A DNA stretch of 7,795 bases from Candidatus Pacearchaeota archaeon (GTDB lineage Archaea; Nanobdellota; Nanobdellia; Pacearchaeales; GW2011-AR1). Position 1 is the first letter of the stretch; each line of letters begins with the position of its first letter. Position numbers and translations under genes: made by a program. Shown here one piece after another: positions 1-5,921 of the stretch. The stretch covers positions 1 through 7,795 of the forward strand of contig JAFCES010000014.1 in the NCBI GenBank assembly GCA_017609045.1. Reading direction: 5' to 3'. Below the pieces are notes generated by a model. That model was not told where the DNA came from. It was given only the letters and a program-made list of their open reading frames with translations, and made no database searches.

Positions 1-93
1 TTGAAAAAAGAGATACCAAAAGGCAAAACAGAAAAATGCATTATTTGTGGAAAAAAAGCTGCAGAGGTTGTTTATATAGCAAGAGAGTATTAG
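1..93 (+). CDS. proS: Prolyl-tRNA synthetase, C-terminal end (partial)
   Basis: An open frame enters from the left edge and ends in TAG after 30 codons. The peptide contains a CxxC pair (CIIC), then GKKAAEVVYIAREY at the very C-terminus. Archaeal and eukaryotic-type prolyl-tRNA synthetases end in a small zinc-binding domain with a CxxC followed by a terminal aromatic-x-x-x-Tyr tail, and this fits that ending closely. The enzyme charges tRNA-Pro with proline in the cytoplasm. The catalytic core lies outside the window, so the call rests on these 30 residues alone. The TTG at base 1 is an internal Leu codon, not a start. The alternative is some other short zinc-binding C-terminus. Confidence 0.72.
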   Translation: MKKEIPKGKTEKCIICGKKAAEVVYIAREY

Positions 94-149
94 TCAATTA
101 AATTAATTTCTTTTATATTCTCAAAATATAAAACTCAAAGATATAAATG

Positions 150-157
150 TTTATTAA
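150..157 (+). promoter_or_regulatory. TATA-like box ahead of the first small membrane gene
   Basis: TTTATTAA is centred about 27 bases before the ATG at 181, the spacing expected if transcription starts at or next to the start codon (leaderless mRNA). No Shine-Dalgarno sequence lies before that ATG, which agrees. The surrounding DNA is A+T-rich, so similar strings occur by chance. Confidence 0.4.
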
Positions 158-180
158 AGCAAAATATGTGATTTAATAGT

Positions 181-456
181 ATGGCTAGAGGGCTATCAAT
201 AGTGTCAATTATAGCCGGATTCGTGGGGACAGTCACATCAGCATATTTCTTCGCAGTAGGGAGATTAAATTTCGAACAAATATTTTGGATCATAATTGGA
301 TTGTTATTTTTTATGATTATTATGATTTATCAAGACATTTATAAAGAATTAAATAATCAAAAATGGGAACTTAAAAGAGTAGACGAAAAATTTAAAATAT
401 ACAAAAGACTCTCTGAATTAGAAAAAGCAGTATTTAAAAATGGTAAGAAGAAATGA
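181..456 (+). CDS. Small two-helix membrane protein with C-terminal coiled coil
   Basis: This 91-residue protein matches no family I can name. Residues about 5-27 and 33-50 form two hydrophobic, probably membrane-spanning segments. Residues about 52-85 are highly charged (many Lys and Glu) with heptad-like spacing, suggesting a short cytoplasmic coiled coil, and the protein ends in three lysines. The ATG at 181 is the first in frame and lies the right distance behind a TATA-like box. The 3' end overlaps the next small gene by 17 bases in a different frame, so the two are probably co-transcribed. Base composition resembles the neighbouring genes. Function is unknown; a membrane-anchored scaffold is conceivable but nothing in the sequence shows it. 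Confidence 0.7.
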   Translation: MARGLSIVSIIAGFVGTVTSAYFFAVGRLNFEQIFWIIIGLLFFMIIMIYQDIYKELNNQKWELKRVDEKFKIYKRLSELEKAVFKNGKKK

Positions 457-547
457 CCCAGCAGATATGGTTTTAGATATAATTAAAATAGCCATAATAG
501 CAATAATAGGCTACATCATAATTAAAGCTCTTTTATCAGTAGCTTAA
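440..547 (+). CDS. 35-residue single-helix membrane peptide
   Basis: A short ORF starts at an ATG inside the last codons of the preceding gene and ends in TAA at 547. The peptide begins MVRRNDPADMVLDIIK, a charged head, followed by one continuous hydrophobic helix (about residues 12-34) rich in Ile and Ala. The arginines before the helix suggest an N-terminus facing the cytoplasm by the positive-inside rule. The 17-base overlap with the upstream membrane-protein gene suggests translational coupling; I see no clear ribosome-binding site. It ends 21 bases before the convergent DHH gene. The regular charged-head-plus-helix layout, not length, supports a real gene. A chance ORF cannot be excluded without homologues. 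Confidence 0.5.
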   Translation: MVRRNDPADMVLDIIKIAIIAIIGYIIIKALLSVA

Positions 548-568
548 AAACCACTTGCTAACTTCCCA

Positions 569-1538
569 CTAATTCCCAACCAACTTCTCAATTCTCTCTT
601 TAAATTTTGGCAAGTCTTCAACATTAATTTTAGCCCCTGTTGCATTTTTATGCCCTCCTCCTGTCGCATCTTCTAAATTTAAGATAAGAAACTATAACAA
701 TCTTATCTGGATATCTATAGGAAAGCTCATTAGCTATGTCTGCAGATAAACTTAAGTCACCACCATACTGAAAATAAACCATCTTTTCTTTAACAAATTT
801 TCTTGCTTTTCCCATTAACTTTTGGTATTTCTTATTCACCTGATTAAACCTAAACAAGATGTGATTCTTTGGCTCATCTTTCAAAATTTCTTCTGGAGAT
901 TTTACATTCAATAAAAACTTTAACATCCTAACAACATTGCTTGTCCTGTCTTTTAAAGCAAAACTCAAAACTCTTGTTATCTTTCCGATTTCTGTTTCAT
1001 ACAAAGCCTGAAAAGCTGTTTTTACGTTTTCTTTATACAAATTAGGATATTGTCTTTCAAACTCCTCTACAAATTCAGGCAGAAAATTATCTCCTACACA
1101 CCCAGAAACCCCTAACCACAAATCCTCTTTTTTCCTTGATACTTTCCAAGACCAATAGGTAACAGGTTCTGAACTTTTCTTTTCTTGTTTAAGGGGATTG
1201 TAATAATAAACGTCCTGTAAATTTTCTGGTTTTACATCATGGTGGTCTATCCAGACTAGAGGCAGATTTAATTTTCTTGCTTCATCAAAAAAATCAGGAG
1301 AAATAATAGGTTTATCTAAAACAAAAACATAGTCTGGTTTTAACTCATACAACTTTCGAGCATAACTCACATTCAAGTCAGGGAAAGATTTTATTGCTAC
1401 ACCTTTTCCTCTTCCTATATACCTGGCCAAAAGTAAGAAGGCACATAAACCATCTGCATCGTTATCAAAAAAGAACAAAGGGTTCTGGGCTTTAGATAGA
1501 TGTTCCCTTATCTCATTAAGTTGCTTTTCAGTTAACAT
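569..1538 (-). pseudogene. DHH/DHHA1-family phosphoesterase, frameshifted near its C-terminus
   Basis: DHH-family phosphoesterases (RecJ, GAN and NrnA relatives) are metal-dependent and usually degrade single-stranded DNA or short oligonucleotides. The first 285 or so residues show the catalytic set: DNDADG (25-30), LDKP with Asp75, DHH (98-100) and a GCVGD motif with Asp150. Read from the ATG at 1538, the frame ends prematurely at 648 after a nonsense tail. Moving one base at about 680-684 restores VSYLNLEDATGGGHKNATGA and a natural end at 569. That segment carries the GGGH motif of the DHHA1 substrate-binding domain, so the shift removes a functional element. The repaired protein would be about 322 residues. 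The lesion could be a real mutation, a sequencing error or a +1 slip at CTT-A. The exact substrate cannot be told from sequence. A TATA-like box sits about 25 bases upstream. The gene converges with the small membrane genes to its left. Confidence 0.85.
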
Positions 1539-1544
1539 ACCTTA

Positions 1545-1562
1545 AAATCAAATTTTTGATTT
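1545..1562. repeat. Perfect 8-base inverted repeat in a divergent promoter region
   Basis: AAATCAAA and TTTGATTT flank a two-base centre (TT). The palindrome sits between the DHH start codon and its TATA-like box, overlapping the edge of that box. A dimeric regulator could bind here and block initiation. The region is so A+T-rich that a chance palindrome is quite possible. Confidence 0.35.
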
Positions 1563-1567
1563 ATATA
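1559..1567 (-). promoter_or_regulatory. TATA-like box for the DHH gene
   Basis: On the minus strand this reads TATATAAAT, centred about 25 bases before the ATG at 1538. That fits an archaeal promoter with a leaderless or near-leaderless transcript. It is one of the better matches to the archaeal TATA consensus in the window. Confidence 0.5.
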
Positions 1568-1583
1568 CTTTTTTACAGAAAAA

Positions 1584-1592
1584 CTTTTAAAC
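1584..1592 (+). promoter_or_regulatory. TATA-like box for the 72-residue membrane protein
   Basis: CTTTTAAAC is centred about 25 bases before the ATG at 1613. It supports choosing that ATG over the one at 1556, which lies upstream of this box. Confidence 0.45.
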
Positions 1593-1612
1593 CTCTTTTC
1601 TTTAAAATTAAC

Positions 1613-1831
1613 ATGAATAAATGGCTTGAATTATTGTTGGGATTAGTATTGGTGATAGGAATGATTTTAATAGGATACTATTCTAGTATAGGAGTAGGTT
1701 GGACAGTGGCGGGAAAATCCCTGGATTTTTTGCATGCGGCATGGATTTTTCTTAAGGGAGGGATTTTCTGGTTTGTGATTATGGTCGGTGTATTGTTTAT
1801 CCTGCTCGGAATAAGTGACTTGAGGGAATAA
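1613..1831 (+). CDS. Small two-helix membrane protein
   Basis: This 72-residue protein begins MNKWLELLLG and ends in a conserved-looking LLGISDLRE. Two hydrophobic segments (about 5-23 and 48-67) should span the membrane, separated by a loop with Gly, Ser and Trp. I recall short archaeal proteins with the same opening and the same LGISDL-type ending, all of unknown function, but that is memory, not a search. An in-frame ATG exists at 1556, but it would precede the TATA-like box and add 19 low-complexity residues unlike a signal peptide, so 1613 is preferred. The gene is divergent from the DHH gene and is followed after 67 bases by nreA, which appears to have its own promoter. Confidence 0.72.
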   Translation: MNKWLELLLGLVLVIGMILIGYYSSIGVGWTVAGKSLDFLHAAWIFLKGGIFWFVIMVGVLFILLGISDLRE

Positions 1832-1868
1832 AACTAACTTAACCGGCTTAACAGAGAACAGAGAAAAA

Positions 1869-1877
1869 CTATTAATA
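1869..1877 (+). promoter_or_regulatory. TATA-like box ahead of nreA
   Basis: CTATTAATA is centred about 26 bases before the nreA ATG at 1899. No Shine-Dalgarno sequence is visible before that ATG, so a leaderless transcript is likely. The match to consensus is moderate. Confidence 0.35.
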
Positions 1878-1898
1878 CTTTTTCTTATTTTTTATATT

Positions 1899-3131
1899 AT
1901 GGATTTTAACTCTGAATTATGTAGTAGATGTAAAGGAAGAGGTTGGTGTGGAAAAACCTGCCCTATTCTGGCTAAATTTCTCAAATATTTTCCTAAAAAC
2001 AAGTTACATTTTTCTGGTTCATCACCACCAGAAATTTTTGTTGGCAGATATGGATATCCTCAAGTAAATACAGGTATTCTTTCCCCGCAAGAGTATGGTA
2101 AGACAGAAGAATACAGTTTGCCAGAAATATGGCATAAAAAAGGTTTTAATATTGAAAAAATCCTGAATTTGAGAAGCAGATTAATTTATGCCAGATTTAA
2201 AAGTAAAATTAAAGATGTGAGAAAACAGAAAAGGCTTTTGAGTTTAATGCAGGAAATTTCCCTTGCGTACAAACATGTTGATACTGAAGTCTTCCTAAAA
2301 AAACCGCCGAAATATAATCTAAACATAAATAGCTATACACCCATAATAGGGAACCCTGCTCCTTTAAAATCAGCCAGATTAGAAGAAAATCCAAAAGTAA
2401 AAAGAAAAGTGGATTATATTGTAGGAGATGTAGATATTAAAGCTGTAACAGCTATAAATGAACTTTACAAAGCTAAAATATCTGTAAGCGGGATAATAAA
2501 AGTCTTGTCAGCTGGTTTACTTGGAACAGAAACAAGAAGAAAACTCGTTCCAAGTCGCTGGTCAATAACTGCTGTAGATGACACAATATCAAAAGTTTTA
2601 TTAGAAAAAATAAGATATTATCAAGAAATTTCAGAAATCTCTCTTTTTCACTCAGAGTATATAGGAAATCATTACGAGTTCCTTCTCTTACCTGATAAGT
2701 TTGCCTTTGAGGTAATAGAAGCTAAAATTCCTGGTAGTGTTTGGAATCCTCTTCTTTCCGGCAGAGTAAACATAATGCAAGACTATGAGAGTTTTCAAGG
2801 AAGAAAATCTTATGCAGCTGATGTAACAGGAGCTTACTACTCCAATCGACTGGCTTTATGCGAGTATTTAGAAAAAGAAAAAAGACAAGCCAGCTGTCTT
2901 GTCATGAGAGAATGTCGTCCTGAGTATTATGCTCCCTGTGGTGTTGGTATTTTAAGAGAGGCTTCAAGACAGGCTTTCAAAACTAAGCCAGAAACCTTCT
3001 CTACAATAAAACAAGCCCTACAAAAAGCACAGACAAGATTAAAACTGCCAGTTTCAGTGTTCAAAGATAAAAGCTGGCTTTTAAAAGAATATGGAAAGCA
3101 AAGAAGATTAAGTCAATGGTTCTCAAGCTGA
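1899..3131 (+). CDS. nreA: NreA-family DNA repair protein with C-terminal PCNA-binding motif
   Basis: The 410 residues are full length for the archaeal Nre family. An N-terminal cysteine cluster (Cys8, Cys11, Cys17, Cys21) probably binds zinc. It is followed by the family stretch SGSSPPEIFVGRYGYPQVN (about 39-57) and a second conserved block, VMRECRPEYYAPCGVG, near residue 335. The protein ends in QRRLSQWFSS, where Gln401, Leu404, Trp407 and Phe408 form a QxxLxxWF PIP box for docking on the PCNA sliding clamp. Nre proteins have been tied to repair of DNA damage such as that caused by mitomycin C in Haloferax; the biochemical activity is not established. Unlike several neighbours the frame is undamaged. 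Its last nine bases overlap the 3' end of the decayed pyrE on the other strand, leaving no room for a terminator between them. Confidence 0.93.
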   Translation: MDFNSELCSRCKGRGWCGKTCPILAKFLKYFPKNKLHFSGSSPPEIFVGRYGYPQVNTGILSPQEYGKTEEYSLPEIWHKKGFNIEKILNLRSRLIYARFKSKIKDVRKQKRLLSLMQEISLAYKHVDTEVFLKKPPKYNLNINSYTPIIGNPAPLKSARLEENPKVKRKVDYIVGDVDIKAVTAINELYKAKISVSGIIKVLSAGLLGTETRRKLVPSRWSITAVDDTISKVLLEKIRYYQEISEISLFHSEYIGNHYEFLLLPDKFAFEVIEAKIPGSVWNPLLSGRVNIMQDYESFQGRKSYAADVTGAYYSNRLALCEYLEKEKRQASCLVMRECRPEYYAPCGVGILREASRQAFKTKPETFSTIKQALQKAQTRLKLPVSVFKDKSWLLKEYGKQRRLSQWFSS

Positions 3132-3697
3132 TTTAAAATAGTGTCCACTTTTCTTCCCCCATCCTTCAGAATCTTTATTCCATTCTAAAACTGCTTTTGC
3201 TTCTTCTTTAGTAATATATTCTATTTCTTCTGCCACCCTAATTAATGTTGAAAAATCAGTTAATGTCAATAGCTCACATTATGCTTCTTCAAATGCCTTT
3301 TCTGCTTTTTCCATTTCATAGGTGAAAATTGCTAATGTATTATTAACTATTCCCCCCGCTTCTTTAACTGCATTAATCGCACCAACAGAGCTTCCGCCTG
3401 TACTAACAAGATCTTCAATAATAAATCATGGGTTTCTTTAAGCGGTCTGCAAGATAAGCTGCCCATGGTATTCCTGCTGTTGCTGTTCCTCCCAGTAAAT
3501 CAAATTTTATCTTATTTGAAGTAATAATATCTATCATAGCTTGAATAATCTTTTCTCGCTCTTCAATTTCACTAATCAATAACCTATTATCACAATAAAT
3601 AGGACTTTAATTCCAGAAACATATGTATATGGTTTTTTGGGCTTAACGTTACTGCTTTAACTTTCAAAAGTATTTTTGCTATTTCTTCCTTTAACAT
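3123..3697 (-). pseudogene. pyrE: Orotate phosphoribosyltransferase pseudogene
   Basis: OPRTase makes orotidine monophosphate from orotate and PRPP in pyrimidine synthesis. No single frame spans this region, but three frames join into a PyrE protein. The pieces include MLKEEIAKILLKVKAVTLSP, PYTYVSGIK, SPIYCDNRLLISEIEER, DLLGGTATAGIPWAAYLADR and the PRPP-binding motif IIEDLVSTGGSS. Four lesions are visible. One base is missing from the T-run at 3633-3638 and one from the run at 3606-3608 (plus-strand bases). Roughly 24 codons are missing with a frame change near 3416-3428. There is an in-frame stop at 3279-3281. The missing block is where the mobile catalytic loop (Lys and His near KxHG) normally lies, so even a frame-corrected product should be inactive. 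The C-terminal part, GKKSGHYFKSA, is otherwise open to TGA. The ATG at 3697 is the likely original start; an in-frame GTG at 3718 is possible. Confidence 0.88.
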
Positions 3698-3730
3698 TAT
3701 TTTCCGCTTCTCTTTCACAATTTAGAATAA

Positions 3731-3743
3731 GGAATATATAAAC
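3731..3743 (-). promoter_or_regulatory. TATA-like box of the former pyrE promoter
   Basis: On the minus strand this reads GTTTATATATTCC, a strong archaeal TATA match. It is centred about 40 bases before the ATG at 3697, implying a leader of some 14 bases. It appears preserved although the gene behind it is broken. Confidence 0.4.
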
Positions 3744-3788
3744 ATTATTATAATATAAACTATTAATTTTTCTAACCCAACAGAAAAA

Positions 3789-4373
3789 CTAACCTAACAA
3801 AACAATCAAGCCAGCCTCTATAAAAGCAGCTATCAACAAAAGAGGCAGAACAACAAACAAGAAAACTCGCAATGAGTTTTCAAGATCATAAAACAGTTGT
3901 TTTTTTCTTTTTCCTTCTTTTGCGAGGAAAAACATTCCCATCCTTAAACCTAAACCCAAAGCTATAATCAAAGCAGGCAATTCAAAAATTCCATGAGGCA
4001 CTAGCCTAATTAAAGAGGATAAGCCAATAGCACCAACAACTTTTCCAGAAACAAAACCTAAAACATAACCATTCAAAAAAGTAAGAAAAAGAGGAAAAAT
4101 ACCAAAAGCTAAACCAAACAACATACCAACAAAAGCTGTACTTAAGTTGTTTTGAAAAATAAAAACCAAAAGCTGCAGAAAACTCATGCTTTCTGTTCTC
4201 TCTAACAAGCCTTTCACAAACTCTTCAATGAGCTCGCCAAAAAAAACTGGAAAACAATAACCAAGAAGGAAAGAAGCTAAAAAAATTAAAATTATAATTA
4301 AAAAATACTCCTTGCCTTCTTTTAAATATCCCAAACATTTTTCATAATTTCCTTTCTTTGCTCTTTTTTTCAT
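3789..4373 (-). CDS. SpoIIM (DUF95)-family integral membrane protein
   Basis: The 194-residue protein matches the SpoIIM/DUF95 family, named for a Bacillus sporulation protein but widespread in non-sporulating bacteria and archaea with unknown role. Family marks are FQNNLSTAF (73-81), GLAFGIFPLFLTFLNGYVLG (87-106), VPHGIFELPAL (125-135) and a helical AAFIEAGL near the C-terminus (182-189). About five hydrophobic segments are visible, with a basic N-terminus and a basic loop at 152-158. The ATG at 4373 follows a GAGG sequence (4377-4380) by three bases and starts ten bases after the rhomboid stop, so it is co-transcribed with rhomboid and tfe. Function here is unknown; membrane-protein handling with the neighbouring protease is a guess. 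Confidence 0.85.
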   Translation of the reverse strand: MKKRAKKGNYEKCLGYLKEGKEYFLIIILIFLASFLLGYCFPVFFGELIEEFVKGLLERTESMSFLQLLVFIFQNNLSTAFVGMLFGLAFGIFPLFLTFLNGYVLGFVSGKVVGAIGLSSLIRLVPHGIFELPALIIALGLGLRMGMFFLAKEGKRKKQLFYDLENSLRVFLFVVLPLLLIAAFIEAGLIVLLG

Positions 4374-4383
4374 TTTCCTCTCT

Positions 4384-5061
4384 TTACCTAAACATCCTAT
4401 TCAACATAGCCACTTTTCTTTTGTATTTCTTCTTCAGGTATAAACCAAACCCTACTCCTACTAGCAAACCACCTAAATGTGCGATATTCCCAATAGGCAA
4501 GCCTGCAAGTGAAGAGATAACCCACAACCCAAACAGCAAGAACAACATAGCGGTCCACATTCGCATTGGAATTATGAAGAAGACAAGAACTGGCAGATTG
4601 GGTGTCAAAATCATAAGTAAGCCTCCTAAACCAAAAATAGCACCACTCGCCCCTACTGCAAAAATATCAAGCCCAGACTGAAAAATTAAGGAGGAAAGAA
4701 CAAAAAATAAACCAGCTATCAAACCAGCAGCCATATAAAACCAAAAAAACCTCTTCCTCCCTATAACTCTCTCAATAAAATTTCCAATAAACATTAAAGA
4801 AATCATGTTAACGAGAAGATGAGTAAAGTTTGCATGCATAAACATACTTGTTAGAATAGTCCACAAATATTTTCCCTGTAAAATATTACTAGGTTTAAGA
4901 GCAAGATAATCCATAAACTCAGAATTCTGAGTAAGAATCATAAGAGTAAAGATAAAAAAAATAATATTAATTATAATTAGCCAATTAGTTACAGATAAAC
5001 CTCCAAATAAATCATATCTTCCCCCTGCCAAACGCCTTCTTGTGTATCTCCTATAGTTCAT
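4384..5061 (-). CDS. Rhomboid-family intramembrane serine protease
   Basis: The 225-residue protein has the rhomboid core with the catalytic pair intact: Ser139 in GASG (137-140) and His195 in AHLGG. His76, His81 and Asn85 in the HANFTHLLVN stretch match the oxyanion-stabilising region. About six transmembrane helices can be drawn, the first at about 24-43, and the C-terminus is short and basic. Rhomboids cut membrane-spanning substrates within the lipid bilayer; the substrate here is unknown. I chose the ATG at 5061 because GAGG (5066-5069) lies four bases before it. Using the in-frame ATG at 5112 would add 17 charged residues and overlap tfe. The gene follows the tfe stop by 19 bases and precedes spoIIM by ten, so it sits mid-operon. 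Confidence 0.92.
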   Translation of the reverse strand: MNYRRYTRRRLAGGRYDLFGGLSVTNWLIIINIIFFIFTLMILTQNSEFMDYLALKPSNILQGKYLWTILTSMFMHANFTHLLVNMISLMFIGNFIERVIGRKRFFWFYMAAGLIAGLFFVLSSLIFQSGLDIFAVGASGAIFGLGGLLMILTPNLPVLVFFIIPMRMWTAMLFLLFGLWVISSLAGLPIGNIAHLGGLLVGVGFGLYLKKKYKRKVAMLNRMFR

Positions 5062-5080
5062 TTTTCCTCGACTTTCTTTC

Positions 5081-5821
5081 TTATTTCTTTCTTCTTGTGG
5101 TTTTTTTAACAACCTTCTTCACAATTTTTCTTATTTTTTTGATTGATTTTTTCTTAGCTTTTTCCTTCACTTTCTTTTCCTTCTTCAGTTTTTTCCTCGG
5201 TTCTTTTTTGGCTTTCTTTATTCTTCTTAGTTTCCTTTGTCTCGCTTCTTTCCTCTCTCTTTCCCTTTCTTCCCTAAGTCTTTTCTTTTCTTTAGCTTCT
5301 CTAATTTTTTCCAATTCCTCCAAAACCCCTTTTCTCTGTCTCTCCAATCTTGCTATAGCTCTCTCCAACTCTCTCTCTACTTTCTTATAATCAGCCAGTT
5401 CATAAACCTCCCCACATTCAGGACAGGTAAAACTATGCAAGAGAGCAGTCTCCTCGCTAATCTCTGTCTTACATGTCCTGCACACATAAAACCTCTTTGT
5501 TCTCCTACTTCTCAGCTGATTTTTAAGAGTCTCAATTTCCTTTTTCAATTTCCTTTCAAGCAATTCAAAAGCTCTCTCAATATCAAGAGTCCAAAAATAA
5601 GTATACCATCCCTTCTTTTTATCTTTTTTTCTAATAAAAGTTACCAGATTGAAATTCGCAAGTTTGTAGAGAATATTCCTTACCTGATTTATCGTGAGGC
5701 CAACTTTCTTGGCTATCAAAAACTCATTTACATCTTTCCTACCCATCAAGAGCTCAAGGATACTGCTTGCTTGCTTGCCAGCAATCTCGCTAGCAATCTC
5801 ACTAAGAAGTTTAGTTTGCAT
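5081..5821 (-). CDS. tfe: Transcription initiation factor TFE (TFIIE-alpha-like) with long basic tail
   Basis: TFE helps RNA polymerase open promoter DNA together with TBP and TFB. In order: a winged-helix domain (about 1-95), including a helix-turn-helix-like stretch VNEFLIAKKVGLTINQVRNILYKL in its middle, then a zinc ribbon with Cys114, Cys117, Cys133 and Cys136. After these comes a coiled coil rich in Glu and Arg (about 145-200) and a Lys/Arg tail to residue 246. Archaeal TFE is usually about 170-190 residues, so the last 60 or so are an extension. I start at the ATG at 5821; the TTG just before it is less likely. A TATA-like box lies about 26 bases upstream. This is the first gene of the cluster with rhomboid and spoIIM and is divergent from the coiled-coil gene at 5922. 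The repetitive Lys/Arg coding creates long spurious antisense frames. Confidence 0.88.
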   Translation of the reverse strand: MQTKLLSEIASEIAGKQASSILELLMGRKDVNEFLIAKKVGLTINQVRNILYKLANFNLVTFIRKKDKKKGWYTYFWTLDIERAFELLERKLKKEIETLKNQLRSRRTKRFYVCRTCKTEISEETALLHSFTCPECGEVYELADYKKVERELERAIARLERQRKGVLEELEKIREAKEKKRLREERERERKEARQRKLRRIKKAKKEPRKKLKKEKKVKEKAKKKSIKKIRKIVKKVVKKTTRRKK

Positions 5822-5840
5822 CAAATTTCATAATATATAA

Positions 5841-5853
5841 CAAATAAATATCT
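5841..5853 (-). promoter_or_regulatory. TATA-like box for the tfe cluster
   Basis: On the minus strand this reads AAATATTTATTTG, centred about 26 bases before the ATG at 5821. A second string, TTATATATTA (5831-5840), is closer to consensus but would place the transcript start inside the coding region. It is the only promoter candidate I see for tfe-rhomboid-spoIIM. Confidence 0.42.
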
Positions 5854-5894
5854 TTCGTTTTTTCTGTTACTACTATAAGATTTACGCAAAGCTA

Positions 5895-5903
5895 TTTATA
5901 TTA
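5895..5903 (+). promoter_or_regulatory. TATA-like box for the coiled-coil gene pair
   Basis: TTTATATTA is centred about 23 bases before the ATG at 5922, and no ribosome-binding site precedes that ATG, so the mRNA is probably leaderless. It shares a 100-base divergent region with the tfe promoter. Confidence 0.48.
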
Positions 5904-5921
5904 TTTTTCTCTTCTCGGTGT

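Noticed and set aside
1556..1612. Upstream ATG extending the 72-residue membrane protein by 19 residues
   Set aside because: It lies upstream of the best TATA-like box and inside the divergent promoter region, and the extra residues look non-coding.
2209..2394. Minus-strand 61-residue frame inside nreA
   Set aside because: It lies wholly within a confident gene on the other strand and shows no domain or start signal.
4358..4681. Plus-strand frame of 107 residues opposite the rhomboid gene
   Set aside because: The opposite strand encodes a rhomboid with all catalytic residues; this frame is its shadow.
5061..5112. Upstream ATG extending rhomboid by 17 residues
   Set aside because: It would overlap the end of tfe, and a GAGG site directly precedes the ATG at 5061.
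5040..5833. Two long plus-strand Phe/Ser/Leu-rich frames opposite tfe
   Set aside because: Lys/Arg/Glu-rich coding on one strand yields Phe/Ser/Leu-rich open frames on the other. The zinc ribbon and winged helix on the minus strand settle the true gene.
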